22,735 bases of DNA, taken from the NCBI GenBank assembly GCA_019413245.1, contig DXNX01000023.1:1-22735 (forward strand), read 5' to 3'. Positions 1 through 9,200 of the stretch are shown here, piece by piece (the first letter of the stretch is position 1; every line of letters starts with the position of its first letter). Origin of the DNA: Oscillospiraceae bacterium. Lineage in GTDB: Bacteria > Bacillota > Clostridia > Oscillospirales > Ruminococcaceae. A program made the translations under genes and the position numbers. The notes below the pieces were generated by a model that saw nothing but the letters and a program-made list of their open reading frames with translations, was not told the DNA's origin and ran no database searches.

Positions 1-122
1 CCGTGGCTTTTGCACACTGCGGCAAGGCCCTGTTTGAAGTCTTCAAGTTCCTGGGTATTGGCGACATCGCCTACAACCAGCCCAAGACCCTGCCGTACCC
101 CACTGAAAATCCCTTCGCCTGA
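1..122 (+). CDS. 3' end of an unidentified gene upstream of phosphoketolase (partial)
   Basis: An open frame enters from the left edge and stops at TGA 120-122. About 39 residues are visible, ending in PYPTENPFA. The tail contains a HCGKALFEVFKFLGI stretch, vaguely like the C-terminus of sugar isomerases of the L-fucose/arabinose isomerase type. That is only a guess from pattern, although a pentose or fucose isomerase beside a phosphoketolase would make metabolic sense. The gap to the next start codon is 32 bp and holds only a ribosome site, so the two genes are probably co-transcribed. Codon use matches the following gene. No function is assigned. Confidence 0.55.
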   Translation, partial: VAFAHCGKALFEVFKFLGIGDIAYNQPKTLPYPTENPFA

Positions 123-154
123 GAACTGGAGAAAAACACAAGGAGGAACTACCC

Positions 155-2527
155 ATGAGCCTTTCTCAAGAAGAGCTGCAGCGCATTAACGCCTACTGGC
201 GGGCATCCAACTATCTGGCCGCCGGTCAGCTCTACCTGCTGGACAACCCCCTGCTGCGCCGTCCTCTGACCCGTGACGACGTGAAGAAGAAGATCGTCGG
301 CCACTGGGGCACCGTGCCTGGCCAGAACTTTGTCTATGTTCACCTGAACCGCGTCATCAAGAAGTACGACCAGGATCTGATCCTGATCTCCGGCCCGGGC
401 CATGGCGGCAACTTCTTTGTTGCCAATGCCTACCTGGACGGCACTTACAGCGAAGTGTACCCCAACATCAGCCAGGATGAAGAGGGCATGAAGAAGCTGT
501 TCAAGCAGTTCAGCTTCCCGGGCGGCATCTCCAGCCATGTGGCTCCCGAAACTCCGGGCTCCATCAACGAAGGCGGCGAGCTGGGCTACTCCATCGCCCA
601 TGCTTTCGGTGCCGTGTTCGATAACCCGGACCTGATCGCCGCGGTCACCGTGGGCGACGGCGAAGCGGAGACCGGCCCCCTGGCCACCAGCTGGCAGTCC
701 AACAAGTTCCTGAACCCGAAGGGCGACGGCGCTGTGCTGCCCATCCTGCACCTGAACGGCTACAAGATCTCCAACCCCACTGTCTTCGGCCGTATGACCC
801 ATGAAGAGATCGAACACTTCTTCCTGGGCTGCTCCTGGAAGCCCTACTTTGTCGAGGGCGACGACCCCATGACCATGCATGCCAAGATGGCCGATACCCT
901 GGATACCGTCATCGAGGAGATCCACGACATCCAGCGCCGTGCCCGCGCCGGCGAGGATATGGGTCATATCCAGTGGCCCATGATCGTGCTGCGCACCCCC
1001 AAGGGCTGGACCGGCCCGAAGGTGGTGGACGGCAAGCCCATCGAGGGTACCTTCCGTGCCCACCAGGTGCCCATCGACATCACCCTGGGCACTCCCAACC
1101 AGGAAGAGCACCTCCAGCAGATCGAGGAATGGCTGCACAGCTATCATCCCGAAGAACTGTTTGACGAGAATGGCCGCCTGATCCCCGAACTGCAGGAACT
1201 GGCACCCAAGGGCGACCGCCGCATTGCGGCCAACCCCCATGCCAACGGCGGCAAGCTGCTGCGTGACCTGCGTACTCCCGATTTCAAGGACTACGCCATC
1301 GACCTGCCTGCTCCCGGCAGCGTGGAAAAGCAGGATATGATCGAACTGGGCGGCTACATCCGCGACCTGTTCAAACTCAACGCCGACGCCAAGAACTTCC
1401 GTATCTTTGGACCGGACGAGACCATGTCCAACCGTCTGTACAAGTGCTTCGAAGCCACCAACCGCGACTGGAACTCCACCACCGTGGAAGGAGACGAGTT
1501 CCTGGCCCAGGACGGCCGCATCATGGACTCCATGCTGTCCGAGCATATGTGCGAAGGCTGGCTGGAAGGCTATCTGCTCACCGGTCGTCACGGTTTCTTT
1601 GCCTCTTATGAGAGCTTCATCCGCGTGGTGGACTCCATGGTGGCCCAGCATGCCAAGTGGCTCAAGGTCTGCAACCAGCTGCCCTGGCGCCAGAGCATTG
1701 CTTCCCTGAACCTGATCCTGTCCTCCAACGTGTGGCAGCAGGACCACAACGGCTACACCCATCAGGACCCCGGCTTCCTGGATCATATCGCCAACAAGAA
1801 GGCCGACGTGGTTCGCCTGTATCTGCCGCCGGATGCCAACTGCCTGCTGTCCTGCTTCGATCACTGCATCCGCAGCCGTGACTATGTGAACGTGCTGGTC
1901 ACCTCCAAGCATCCCCGTCCCCAGTGGCTGACCATGGAGCAGGCTGTCAAGCACTGCACCCAGGGCGTCGGCATCTGGGAGTGGGCTTCCAACGACGCCG
2001 GCGAAGAGCCCGACGTGGTCATGGCCTGCTGCGGCGACACCCCGACTCTGGAAACTCTGGCGGCTGTCACCATCCTGCGTGACGCCCTGCCCGAGCTGAA
2101 GATCCGCGTGGTCAACGTTGTGGACCTGATGAAGCTGGAACCCAACACCAAACATCCTCACGGCCTGTCCGATGCAGACTATAACGCTCTGTTCACCAAG
2201 GACAAGCCCATCATCTTCGCCTTCCATGGCTATCCGACCCTGATCCATGAGCTGACTTATGAGCGTGCCAACCGCAACCTCAGCGTCCATGGCTATCAGG
2301 AGGAAGGCACCATCACCACGCCGTTCGATATGCGTGTGCAGAATGAGATCGACCGCTTCCACCTGGTCAAGGATGCCATCCAGCATCTGCCTCAGCTGGG
2401 CAACCGCGGCGCTTACCTGATCCAGCAGATGAACGACAAGCTCGTGGAGCATAAGAACTACATCCACGAGGTGGGCCAGGATATGCCCGAAATCCTGAAC
2501 TGGAAGTGGCACCTGCCCCAGGAATAA
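155..2527 (+). CDS. xfp: Xylulose-5-phosphate/fructose-6-phosphate phosphoketolase
   Basis: This thiamine-diphosphate enzyme cleaves xylulose-5-P (and usually fructose-6-P) with phosphate to acetyl-phosphate plus glyceraldehyde-3-P or erythrose-4-P. It feeds acetate kinase or phosphotransacetylase in the cytoplasm. The 790 residues are full length for the family. Visible signatures are GPGHGG at about 80-85, SSHVAPETPGS and EGGELGY at about 127-145, the ThDP/Mg motif GDGEAETGPLATSW at about 167-180, the central IFGPDETMSNR block, WQQDHNGYTHQDPG, and the C-terminal GTITTPFDMRVQN block. The text strongly resembles the clostridial enzyme, including SINEGGELGY and SWQSNKF where bifidobacterial versions have histidines. 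I therefore read these as lineage variants, not lesions. The start at 155 has AGGAGG at 141-146 with 8 bp spacing. A terminator follows 46 bp after the stop. Whether it prefers X5P or F6P cannot be told from sequence. Confidence 0.97.
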   Translation: MSLSQEELQRINAYWRASNYLAAGQLYLLDNPLLRRPLTRDDVKKKIVGHWGTVPGQNFVYVHLNRVIKKYDQDLILISGPGHGGNFFVANAYLDGTYSEVYPNISQDEEGMKKLFKQFSFPGGISSHVAPETPGSINEGGELGYSIAHAFGAVFDNPDLIAAVTVGDGEAETGPLATSWQSNKFLNPKGDGAVLPILHLNGYKISNPTVFGRMTHEEIEHFFLGCSWKPYFVEGDDPMTMHAKMADTLDTVIEEIHDIQRRARAGEDMGHIQWPMIVLRTPKGWTGPKVVDGKPIEGTFRAHQVPIDITLGTPNQEEHLQQIEEWLHSYHPEELFDENGRLIPELQELAPKGDRRIAANPHANGGKLLRDLRTPDFKDYAIDLPAPGSVEKQDMIELGGYIRDLFKLNADAKNFRIFGPDETMSNRLYKCFEATNRDWNSTTVEGDEFLAQDGRIMDSMLSEHMCEGWLEGYLLTGRHGFFASYESFIRVVDSMVAQHAKWLKVCNQLPWRQSIASLNLILSSNVWQQDHNGYTHQDPGFLDHIANKKADVVRLYLPPDANCLLSCFDHCIRSRDYVNVLVTSKHPRPQWLTMEQAVKHCTQGVGIWEWASNDAGEEPDVVMACCGDTPTLETLAAVTILRDALPELKIRVVNVVDLMKLEPNTKHPHGLSDADYNALFTKDKPIIFAFHGYPTLIHELTYERANRNLSVHGYQEEGTITTPFDMRVQNEIDRFHLVKDAIQHLPQLGNRGAYLIQQMNDKLVEHKNYIHEVGQDMPEILNWKWHLPQE

Positions 2528-2573
2528 TCTGACACTCTTTTCTCTCCCATTTCTTCTCCGTTAAACGGAAAAA

Positions 2574-2608
2574 GCCCGCCGAGACCAACGTCTCGGCGGG
2601 CTTTTTTT
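2574..2608 (+). terminator. Rho-independent terminator of the phosphoketolase unit
   Basis: A perfect 12 bp stem (2574-2585 with 2590-2601) closes a 4-nt loop, CAAC, and is followed by seven T residues at 2602-2608. It starts 46 bp after the xfp stop codon. An A-run precedes the stem. Confidence 0.93.
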
Positions 2609-2940
2609 ATTTGGCGGTGAGCCTGGCCGGAGAAGCAGAAAAAGAAAATTGACATATCCGGCCAAGAAAAAAGAGGATAATGCGGAATATGTGGATATTC
2701 TGCATAAAAATGGTAAAATCTAGTATAAATTTGCCTGAAAAGTATTGATAAAAAAGGAAAAAAGTGATATGTTATAAGACGAAATCAAGTAACGAAACTA
2801 TAAAATGAAATGGAATTCTCATTAAGAATTATACTTGCTTAATAAAACCTGACTTTTTCATGTGAAAAAAGGAAAACAATTTGGAAAAGGGCAGACAAAA
2901 TATAAGGTGGCATAACGGAAAATCCGTATATGGAATGAAA
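2609..2940 (+). promoter_or_regulatory. AT-rich intergenic region, probable promoter zone for the giant gene
   Basis: These roughly 330 bases hold no credible gene and are far more AT-rich than the flanks. Candidate promoter elements are a perfect TTGACA at 2649-2654, with GATAAT at 2676-2681 at an over-long 21 bp spacer, and an extended -10 TGGTAAAAT at 2711-2719 followed by TATAAA at 2724-2729. None forms an ideal -35/-10 pair, so the transcription start is not fixed. If transcription begins near 2725, the giant gene has a leader of about 500 nt. Confidence 0.4.
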
Positions 2941-2973
2941 AAAGGCAGTGTGTAACACATATGCCTGCTGAGG
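2929..2973 (+). repeat. Leader direct repeat, copy 1
   Basis: TATGGAATGAAAAAA at 2929-2943 and TGCCTGCTGAGG at 2962-2973 both recur, in the same order, at 3120-3134 and 3147-3158. The gap between the two blocks differs (18 versus 12 nt). Copy 1 contains ATG at 2935 followed by six codons and a TAA, but no ribosome site. It looks like an old duplication of the start region of the small ORF at 3126. Confidence 0.65.
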
Positions 2974-2983
2974 CTGCCACATG

Positions 2984-3034
2984 GCGGGACGGTACTTTCG
3001 ATTCTTCGGAAGAAGACGTACAGGCCCGCTTTTT
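2984..3034 (+). terminator. Terminator-like hairpin 1 in the giant-gene leader (possible attenuator)
   Basis: GCGGG (2984-2988) pairs with CCCGC (3025-3029). Inside it, GTAC (2992-2995) pairs with GTAC (3018-3021), and a small TTC/GAA hairpin sits around 3002-3011. TTTTT follows at 3030-3034. Just upstream, GCCA (2976-2979) can instead pair with TGGC (2982-2985), and GGCAG (2944-2948) with CTGCC (2974-2978). The first of these alternatives would use bases of the terminator arm, so mutually exclusive folds are possible. Whether it terminates is inference. Confidence 0.5.
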
Positions 3035-3058
3035 CCTTGCCCGTTTATAGAGCCTGTC

Positions 3059-3097
3059 AAAGTGTATTCTGCCCATCCGGGGCCGGTGCACTTTTTT
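3059..3097 (+). terminator. Terminator-like hairpin 2 in the giant-gene leader
   Basis: AAAGTG (3059-3064) pairs with CACTTT (3089-3094), and an inner GCCC (3071-3074) pairs with GGGC (3080-3083). A run of six T spans 3092-3097. The structure ends 15 bp before the ribosome site of the small ORF at 3126. The interior loops make it weaker than the xfp terminator. It may be an attenuator or only a structured leader element. Confidence 0.4.
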
Positions 3098-3119
3098 GTT
3101 GTGATCAATCGCAGGAGGA

Positions 3120-3158
3120 TATGGAATGAAAAAACAGAGACTGGCGTGCCTGCTGAGG
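3120..3158 (+). repeat. Leader direct repeat, copy 2
   Basis: This is the second copy of TATGGAATGAAAAAA (3120-3134) and TGCCTGCTGAGG (3147-3158). It overlaps the start and first codons of the small ORF at 3126, and unlike copy 1 it has a good ribosome site, AGGAGG, in front. Confidence 0.65.
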
Positions 3159-3263
3159 GCCGCCCTGGCACGATTGTACCGCTTGCCCCAATTGTGCGGA
3201 GAAGGGGAAAATTGTGTGTGGAATTTTATTTTTGGACGCTGGAGGGTACTTCATGAGGTATAA
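3126..3263 (+). CDS. Small ORF, 45-aa basic peptide overlapping the giant gene start
   Basis: ATG at 3126 follows AGGAGG (3113-3118) with a 7 bp gap, as good a site as any in the window. The frame runs 45 codons to TAA 3261-3263, ending 11 bp inside the giant gene, whose ATG is at 3253. The peptide begins MKKQRLACLLRAALARLYRL, a basic amphipathic or signal-like start, and contains three Cys (two about six residues apart) and three Trp/Phe-rich positions near its end. I recognise no family. The overlap suggests translational coupling or a leader peptide. A decayed gene start is the alternative. Translation is supported only by the ribosome site and the overlap. Confidence 0.5.
   Translation: MKKQRLACLLRAALARLYRLPQLCGEGENCVWNFIFGRWRVLHEV
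3241..3245 (+). promoter_or_regulatory. Ribosome site deciding the start of the giant gene
   Basis: GGAGG lies 7 bp before ATG 3253. It favours this codon over the non-ATG start at 3214, which would place 13 extra residues before the signal peptide. Confidence 0.8.
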
Positions 3264-6200
3264 ATGGGGAACAAGGTTCCTTGCCTTTTTTATGACAGCG
3301 GCAATGACTGTGGGCATGCTGCCCGGCGCGGCCTTTGCGGCAGAAACGCCGGAAAGTGCTGCAGCCGACACACCGCTGATGAATTATCTGACCGAGCAGT
3401 ATGGCGAGGAAGCCGGCACGGCTCTGGCACAGAACCTGGAACAGAAAGGTCTGCTGGATGAAAACGGCAACCTGCGCACCTATCAGATCGAATTCAACGG
3501 CAGCAGCCTTTCTCTGGAACAGGCCCGGGAACTGCTGGCAGACCCGGAGTTTGACCTGACGCAGACCTGTACGGTGGACGGGCAGGAGCTGACCATGGGG
3601 GACCTGAAGACCCTCCTTGGAATTGAAGATGAGCTCAGCCGCATTCAGGACACCTACTTTTCTACCGACGTGCAGGTTACGGAAGAACATCAGGAAGCAC
3701 TGGCCTCTCTGGTGGAACAGCTGAATGAAAGTGGTATGACGCTTTCGGTGCAGCCGTCGGAGGAACAGGACACCGCCGCGATGGACGCCGGATACAAGAG
3801 CCAGCTGGCCCGGGTAGCGGTTGCCACCCAGGTGGTGACGGTGAATCAGGGGGAAAGTGCCACCTTTACCTTTACCCTGTCCAAAGCGCTGCCCTACGCT
3901 GTGTCTTTTGATTATCGCACGCTGGACGGTGCTGCCACTGCCGGAAAGCATTACGAGCCGGTTTCCGGCACCGTAACTTTCCAGCCGGGTGAAACGGAAC
4001 AATCCGTAACGGTGCAGACCAAAACGGTCAGTGCGCATGTGGGGGAAGATGTTTCTGCCGATGTGTATGCATCCGACCGCTGGGAGGGTGCACGGCCCTT
4101 TTTCATTCAGTGTTATAATCCCCGCAATGTGCTGTTTGACGGCGACCGCAGAAGCCTGAACCTGCAGGTGAATATTAACGGCAATTACGATTATGACATC
4201 TTTTTCGGAAACGGGTCCATTGAGTGGATTTCCAGCCGCTATAATGTAACACCCAACAGTGATACCGATACGTCTGTGCGGAACGCTCCCGGCTTGCGCG
4301 GTGGCATGTATTTCACCGATAAAAGTCAGGGAAACATGAGTTTCCGCTTTGATTTTGTGCAGAATAATCAGGATTTGCGTGAGTATATCCGGGAGGGCCT
4401 GATTGATACATTTACCTCAAATGCCCGCCTGCTTTTCGAGGATATCAACAATATGTATCTCACCCTCTTCCTGCCGGGAATTACGTCCGGATATGATGAT
4501 TCCAAGCTGGTCAAGATTACAAATGAGAGTGTTGACTGGGCCGGAAATGGCGTGAATGTCGTGCTGGAATATGATATTGCTGCTAACCGGCAGCAGTTTC
4601 TGAACCAGACCTCCATGAGCTTTGGTGCTCAGTACAAAAATGGCACGCTGAACAACTGGTTCTGGTTCCAGGGCTACTTCGACCAGAAAGCCCCCTGTAC
4701 GGTGAAGTCGGTGACGGCGCCTGCCGGTACATACTATCCCGGCGATGTGGTCCCCATCACGGTGACGTTCAGTGAGCCGGTGCGCGGCAACAGCGGTACC
4801 AAAATCAGCGTTGCCGGGCTGGACGGGGAACTGGTCAGCACAGCAGGGGATGCAACCTATTCTTATCAGCACACCTTCCTGTATACCGTGCCGGAACACC
4901 CCTCGGCCTCCATCAATGTTTCCGGTATCCAGGCCACCCGTTTTTATGCGGACGTGTGGTGGAAGACGGATACGGAAAAGAAATATACCGACACCACTTC
5001 CCGCACCCTGGAAGGCGTACAGCTGACCGACCAGGTGGTGGAAAATACCTTCACGGGAATCACCCTGGATTCCCAGACCTATGCTCCTACCCAGAAGACG
5101 GCCTCCATCACCGTGGGTGTGGATACAGCCTACTCCAAATGGCTGGAACAGGAGGATGCCGTCGGACGGGTCAAAGCCTCCATTGACGGCGGCAACACGC
5201 TGATCGACCTGACCCTGTCCGGGGACGGCTCTGCCTTGACCGGTACCGCGGAACTGCCTGCCGTTCTGGATGGGGCCGAACGCAACATGCGCGTGGAACT
5301 CTATTACGCGGACACTGCGGGGGCGGATGCTTCGCAGTACACCTGTGTGATGGGAGCCTATACCGACTTTGTCGTGGAACCGGTGGTCTTTGCCAAAACC
5401 GAGGATATGAGCATCCTGTACCCGGATGAATGGGTATCCGGGCAGGAGGATGTGGTCTATCTGGCCGCCGACCGCTCTACAAAGCTGAGCTACAGCTACA
5501 GCGGGGATGCCACATACCCGGCGTTCCAGTGGAGCAGTAATAACGAAGAGGTGGCAGGCATCACCGAAGACGGAACGATCCTGCCCCGGGCTGCTGGCCA
5601 GGTGACTTTCCGGCTGACGGCCACCAACGGGGATATGGACCCGGAACAGAACGTCTACCTGGAGACCCGGACCATCACAGTTTCCCCGGGCGGTGACCCT
5701 GTCCTGACCATTCCGGAAGATCTGAGCAAAATTTATGTTGTTCAGGGCAGTGACGCCCAGCTGTTCTGGTCCACCAACATCATCTACAAGAACCAGAATG
5801 ACATCGACCCGCCGGTGGATACCGATTTCACGGTCAGACTGTATGCAGGGAATCTGGATGAGGAAGCCCTGGCAACCGCACAGCCGCTCAAGGTTTACCA
5901 GAACAGCGACGAATACCCGCTGCGGAATGTGACCAGTTTTTCCATCCCGAAAGAGGATGTAACAGAAATTTCGGTGGATGATGTTCCCAGCTATACCGTG
6001 ACCGTGCAGACCAAGCACCCGCTGAACGACAGTATTCTGACTGCCAAAGCGTATATTGTGGTCAGCTCTCCGGCTGCGGTGGTGCAGATGGAAAAGCCGT
6101 CCAATATTTATCTGCTGGACAGCCAGACCACCATCCCGGTCCAGTGGACCCTTTCCTGCTTTGACAGCAAAAACGAAGGCGAGTTTGAATTCAGTGTTAC

Positions 6201-9200
6201 CCGCAACGATACGCTGATCGAGGAAAGCCGCATTACCTATGATCCCGAAAACGGTTTCACTTTCGGTATGACGGCAACCGATGAAAGCGGTACCTACAAT
6301 GGCCAGTATGACATTCCGGTCACGCAGGTCAGCGAAGGAACGCTGTACGATATTTATACCGTCAACGTCAAGGCCAAGAACAAGAAGGATTCCACCTGGT
6401 CGTACGACTCCATGCTGTTCTATGTGTATAACAGCGATGCCCTGGACATTCTTGTGAACGGGCAGAAGGGCGACGAAACGCTGCTGAGCAATATTTCCAA
6501 CATCAGCGGCATGAGCAGCGAAGAAATCCTGGCACTGAACCGGGACATCAATCTGGGCAATACCATCAGCATCAACTACGGCGATTATGCCTGGGCCCAG
6601 GTGACGGACAAGATCCGCTGGATGTCTACGGACAGCAGCGTGGCCAGCATCAATTATCAGCAGGGCGGATTGTATGACCGGATCGAAAATTACAGCTACA
6701 CCACCTACCGCCCCTCCGAAGAATTCATTCTTTCGGGTCTGAAGGATGGTCAGGCCACGATCCGGGCCGTTCACGACAAGACCGGCATGGAAACTTCGGT
6801 GAATGTGACCGTGGAGACCCTGAAAGACAAGCTGTATCTGTTCCAGGTCTCTCCCAAAACGGAAACGGAACTGACCTACACTAACGGAAACGACGAACAG
6901 AAGACCGTTTACACAAACGCGGACGGTGCGCTGGCTCTGTATGAGGAAAGCGGCATCGCCAGCGACATTCATCTGAAGTCCACCTACGAAGGCAGTACCT
7001 ATTTGGGCACGATCTTCGCCAACACCCTTGCCTCCGGTGAGGAGGATGCCTCCAAGATGGGGCTGTATCCGGTAAACAACCTGCGTCTGCGTGAGCCGGC
7101 CCAGGTGACCTTCTACATCCAGAAACCGGACGGAACGCCCTACACGGGTGAGCTGACCTACCGCGGCGGCGTGTACAAAAACGGTGCCTACTGCGCAGCG
7201 GCCGAAATCTCCGGTGAAGGCGAGACCGTCACGCTGGGAGCGGACGGCAAGCTTCAGATCCAGATGGACGTTACCAAGTTCTGGAGCGAAGACCCGCAGG
7301 AAGAACTGCGGGCGGACGACAGCCTGGAATTTGACTTTGAAGTGGTTTTCCCGGACAACAGCTATCGGCCCGTTCTGCTCTCACAGAACAGCCGCCTGAA
7401 CCAGGATAACCTGATCCGCACGGCAGCCGCCAACGTTCAGCTGACCAAAGCGGACAAGGCAGAACCCTTTATCGCGGCACAGACCTATCGGACCGACAGT
7501 CTGGCGGCTACACCGCGGAATATTCTGGGTTACACCGGCAAACTGGGCCCCAGTGCAACCCAGACCGCTACGGTGATCGACACCACAATCCTGTGGTGGG
7601 GCAAAGACCCGGATACCCTTGGGGAAGCCAGCGTGGAGCTGCAGGATGAATTCGGCACGGTGCCTACCGGCCAGAGCTATCAGACCTTCCGGTATCCGTT
7701 CAGCACCATTACGGTGACAAAACACAGCCAGAAACTCAACGAATCCACCGTCTGGATGCAGTCCAAGTACAGCCGTGGAATTCAGTATCAGCTCAAACAG
7801 GATGCGACTACCGTGGTGCAGACCCTGCCGGTCTCGTTCCGTGTGATCAATATGCTCGGCACGGCCAGTGTTCTGGACCCCAACAGCGGCACGACCTCCA
7901 TTCTGGTGCAGCTGAAGGACATGATGACCGTGGACGGCGGCTCCCTGAGCTTCGGTGACGCCCTGATCGGTGCCGGCCTGGATACGCTGGAGGCTGTGAG
8001 CTTTTCCACCTCTCTGTTTACCATGCAGATCGCGGCCACCGAGGACCCCACCCGCTTCAATGTGCTGATCCAGGCGGGCAAGGGCAACATGGACGATGAG
8101 CTGTACTTTGAAACTTCGGAAGATACTCAGTCCAACCAGACTCCCGGGCTGATGGACGTACGCGCCATGCTCAAGGGCGAATACCTGAACGAGCAGAAAG
8201 AGGAACTGGCGGCCGTAGCCAGCAAACAGAAGGGCGGAGATGATGACATTTACTACAATATCTCCGGCTACTATGAAGGCGAAGTCGTCTACAACTATGA
8301 GACCGACCGCTGGGAAACCATCATTCATGGCGGTGGTTTCAATGTGGGCGGCGGCATGGGCTACCACTGGCTGTTCAATTCCTGGGTAGGCCCCATCCCG
8401 GTCACGGCTGAACTGGGCCTTGGCGCCGCTGTGGCGGTGGATTTCAACGCCAAAGCTCTGTATGAAGAACGCTCCTACAACGGCGTCGTGCAGGCGTGGC
8501 AGGATTCGGTGAACAGCGATTATGTCACCGATTATCTCAGCACCCTGCGCGTTTACGCCTACCTCAATGCATTCGGCGGCCTGGGCTTTGACTATTCCGT
8601 CATTGCACTGAAGATCGGTGTCTTTGGCGAAATTGCCCTCGATAACCAGAACAGCTGGCTGAACCGGGAATACCTGAAGAATGCCAGCGAACAGGTCCTG
8701 TCCGGACAGTCGCTGACCGTCAACGGACAGGTAGGCATCCGCTTCTATGCAGCGTTCCTGTTCATCAGCTATGAGACCGTGCTGGCTTCGGCCAGTTATA
8801 CCAAGACCTGGGTCTACAACAACTGGGAAAAGATTCAGGATTACTGGGAAAAGACCACCGGCGGCTCCATTGAGGATGATGATGACATCATGCAGGCCAC
8901 AATGCTGTACATGGTGGCGAATCCGCAGCTGGTTCCGGTGTCCAATACCGCAACCCTGGAAAGCCGAGATTATCTGGCAGAAGGGGAGAGAAGCTGGAAC
9001 AGCAACACCGAACTGGCGACCCTTTCTCTGGACGATGTCAACGGCGCCCCGGTGGCACTTCAGACAAACGCATACCCCCATGCCAATCCCGAACTGACCG
9101 AAGACGGGCAGATGTTCGTCTATCTGTCTGACTCCGGCAGCACCGATGTGGCGAAGACCACGGCCAGTTATGCAACATACAACAGTGCCGGATACGAAGA

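Noticed and set aside
135..580. Asn and Gln in SINEGGELGY and SWQSNKF of the phosphoketolase, where bifidobacterial enzymes have His
   Set aside because: To my knowledge clostridial phosphoketolases carry the same residues, so this is lineage variation.
149..2512. A 787-codon minus-strand open frame opposite the phosphoketolase gene
   Set aside because: It is in the same codon register as xfp and is explained by the same bias; the plus-strand product is a full-length known enzyme.
2929..3035. Possible c-di-GMP-I (GEMM) riboswitch
   Set aside because: A GGGACG string is present but the conserved core around it, such as the GCAAAGCC segment and the paired CACGCACAGGG block, is missing.
2981..3256. 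A 91-codon plus-strand ORF covering the giant-gene leader
   Set aside because: It has no ribosome site, it crosses both hairpins, and its product is Arg/Pro-rich text with no family likeness.
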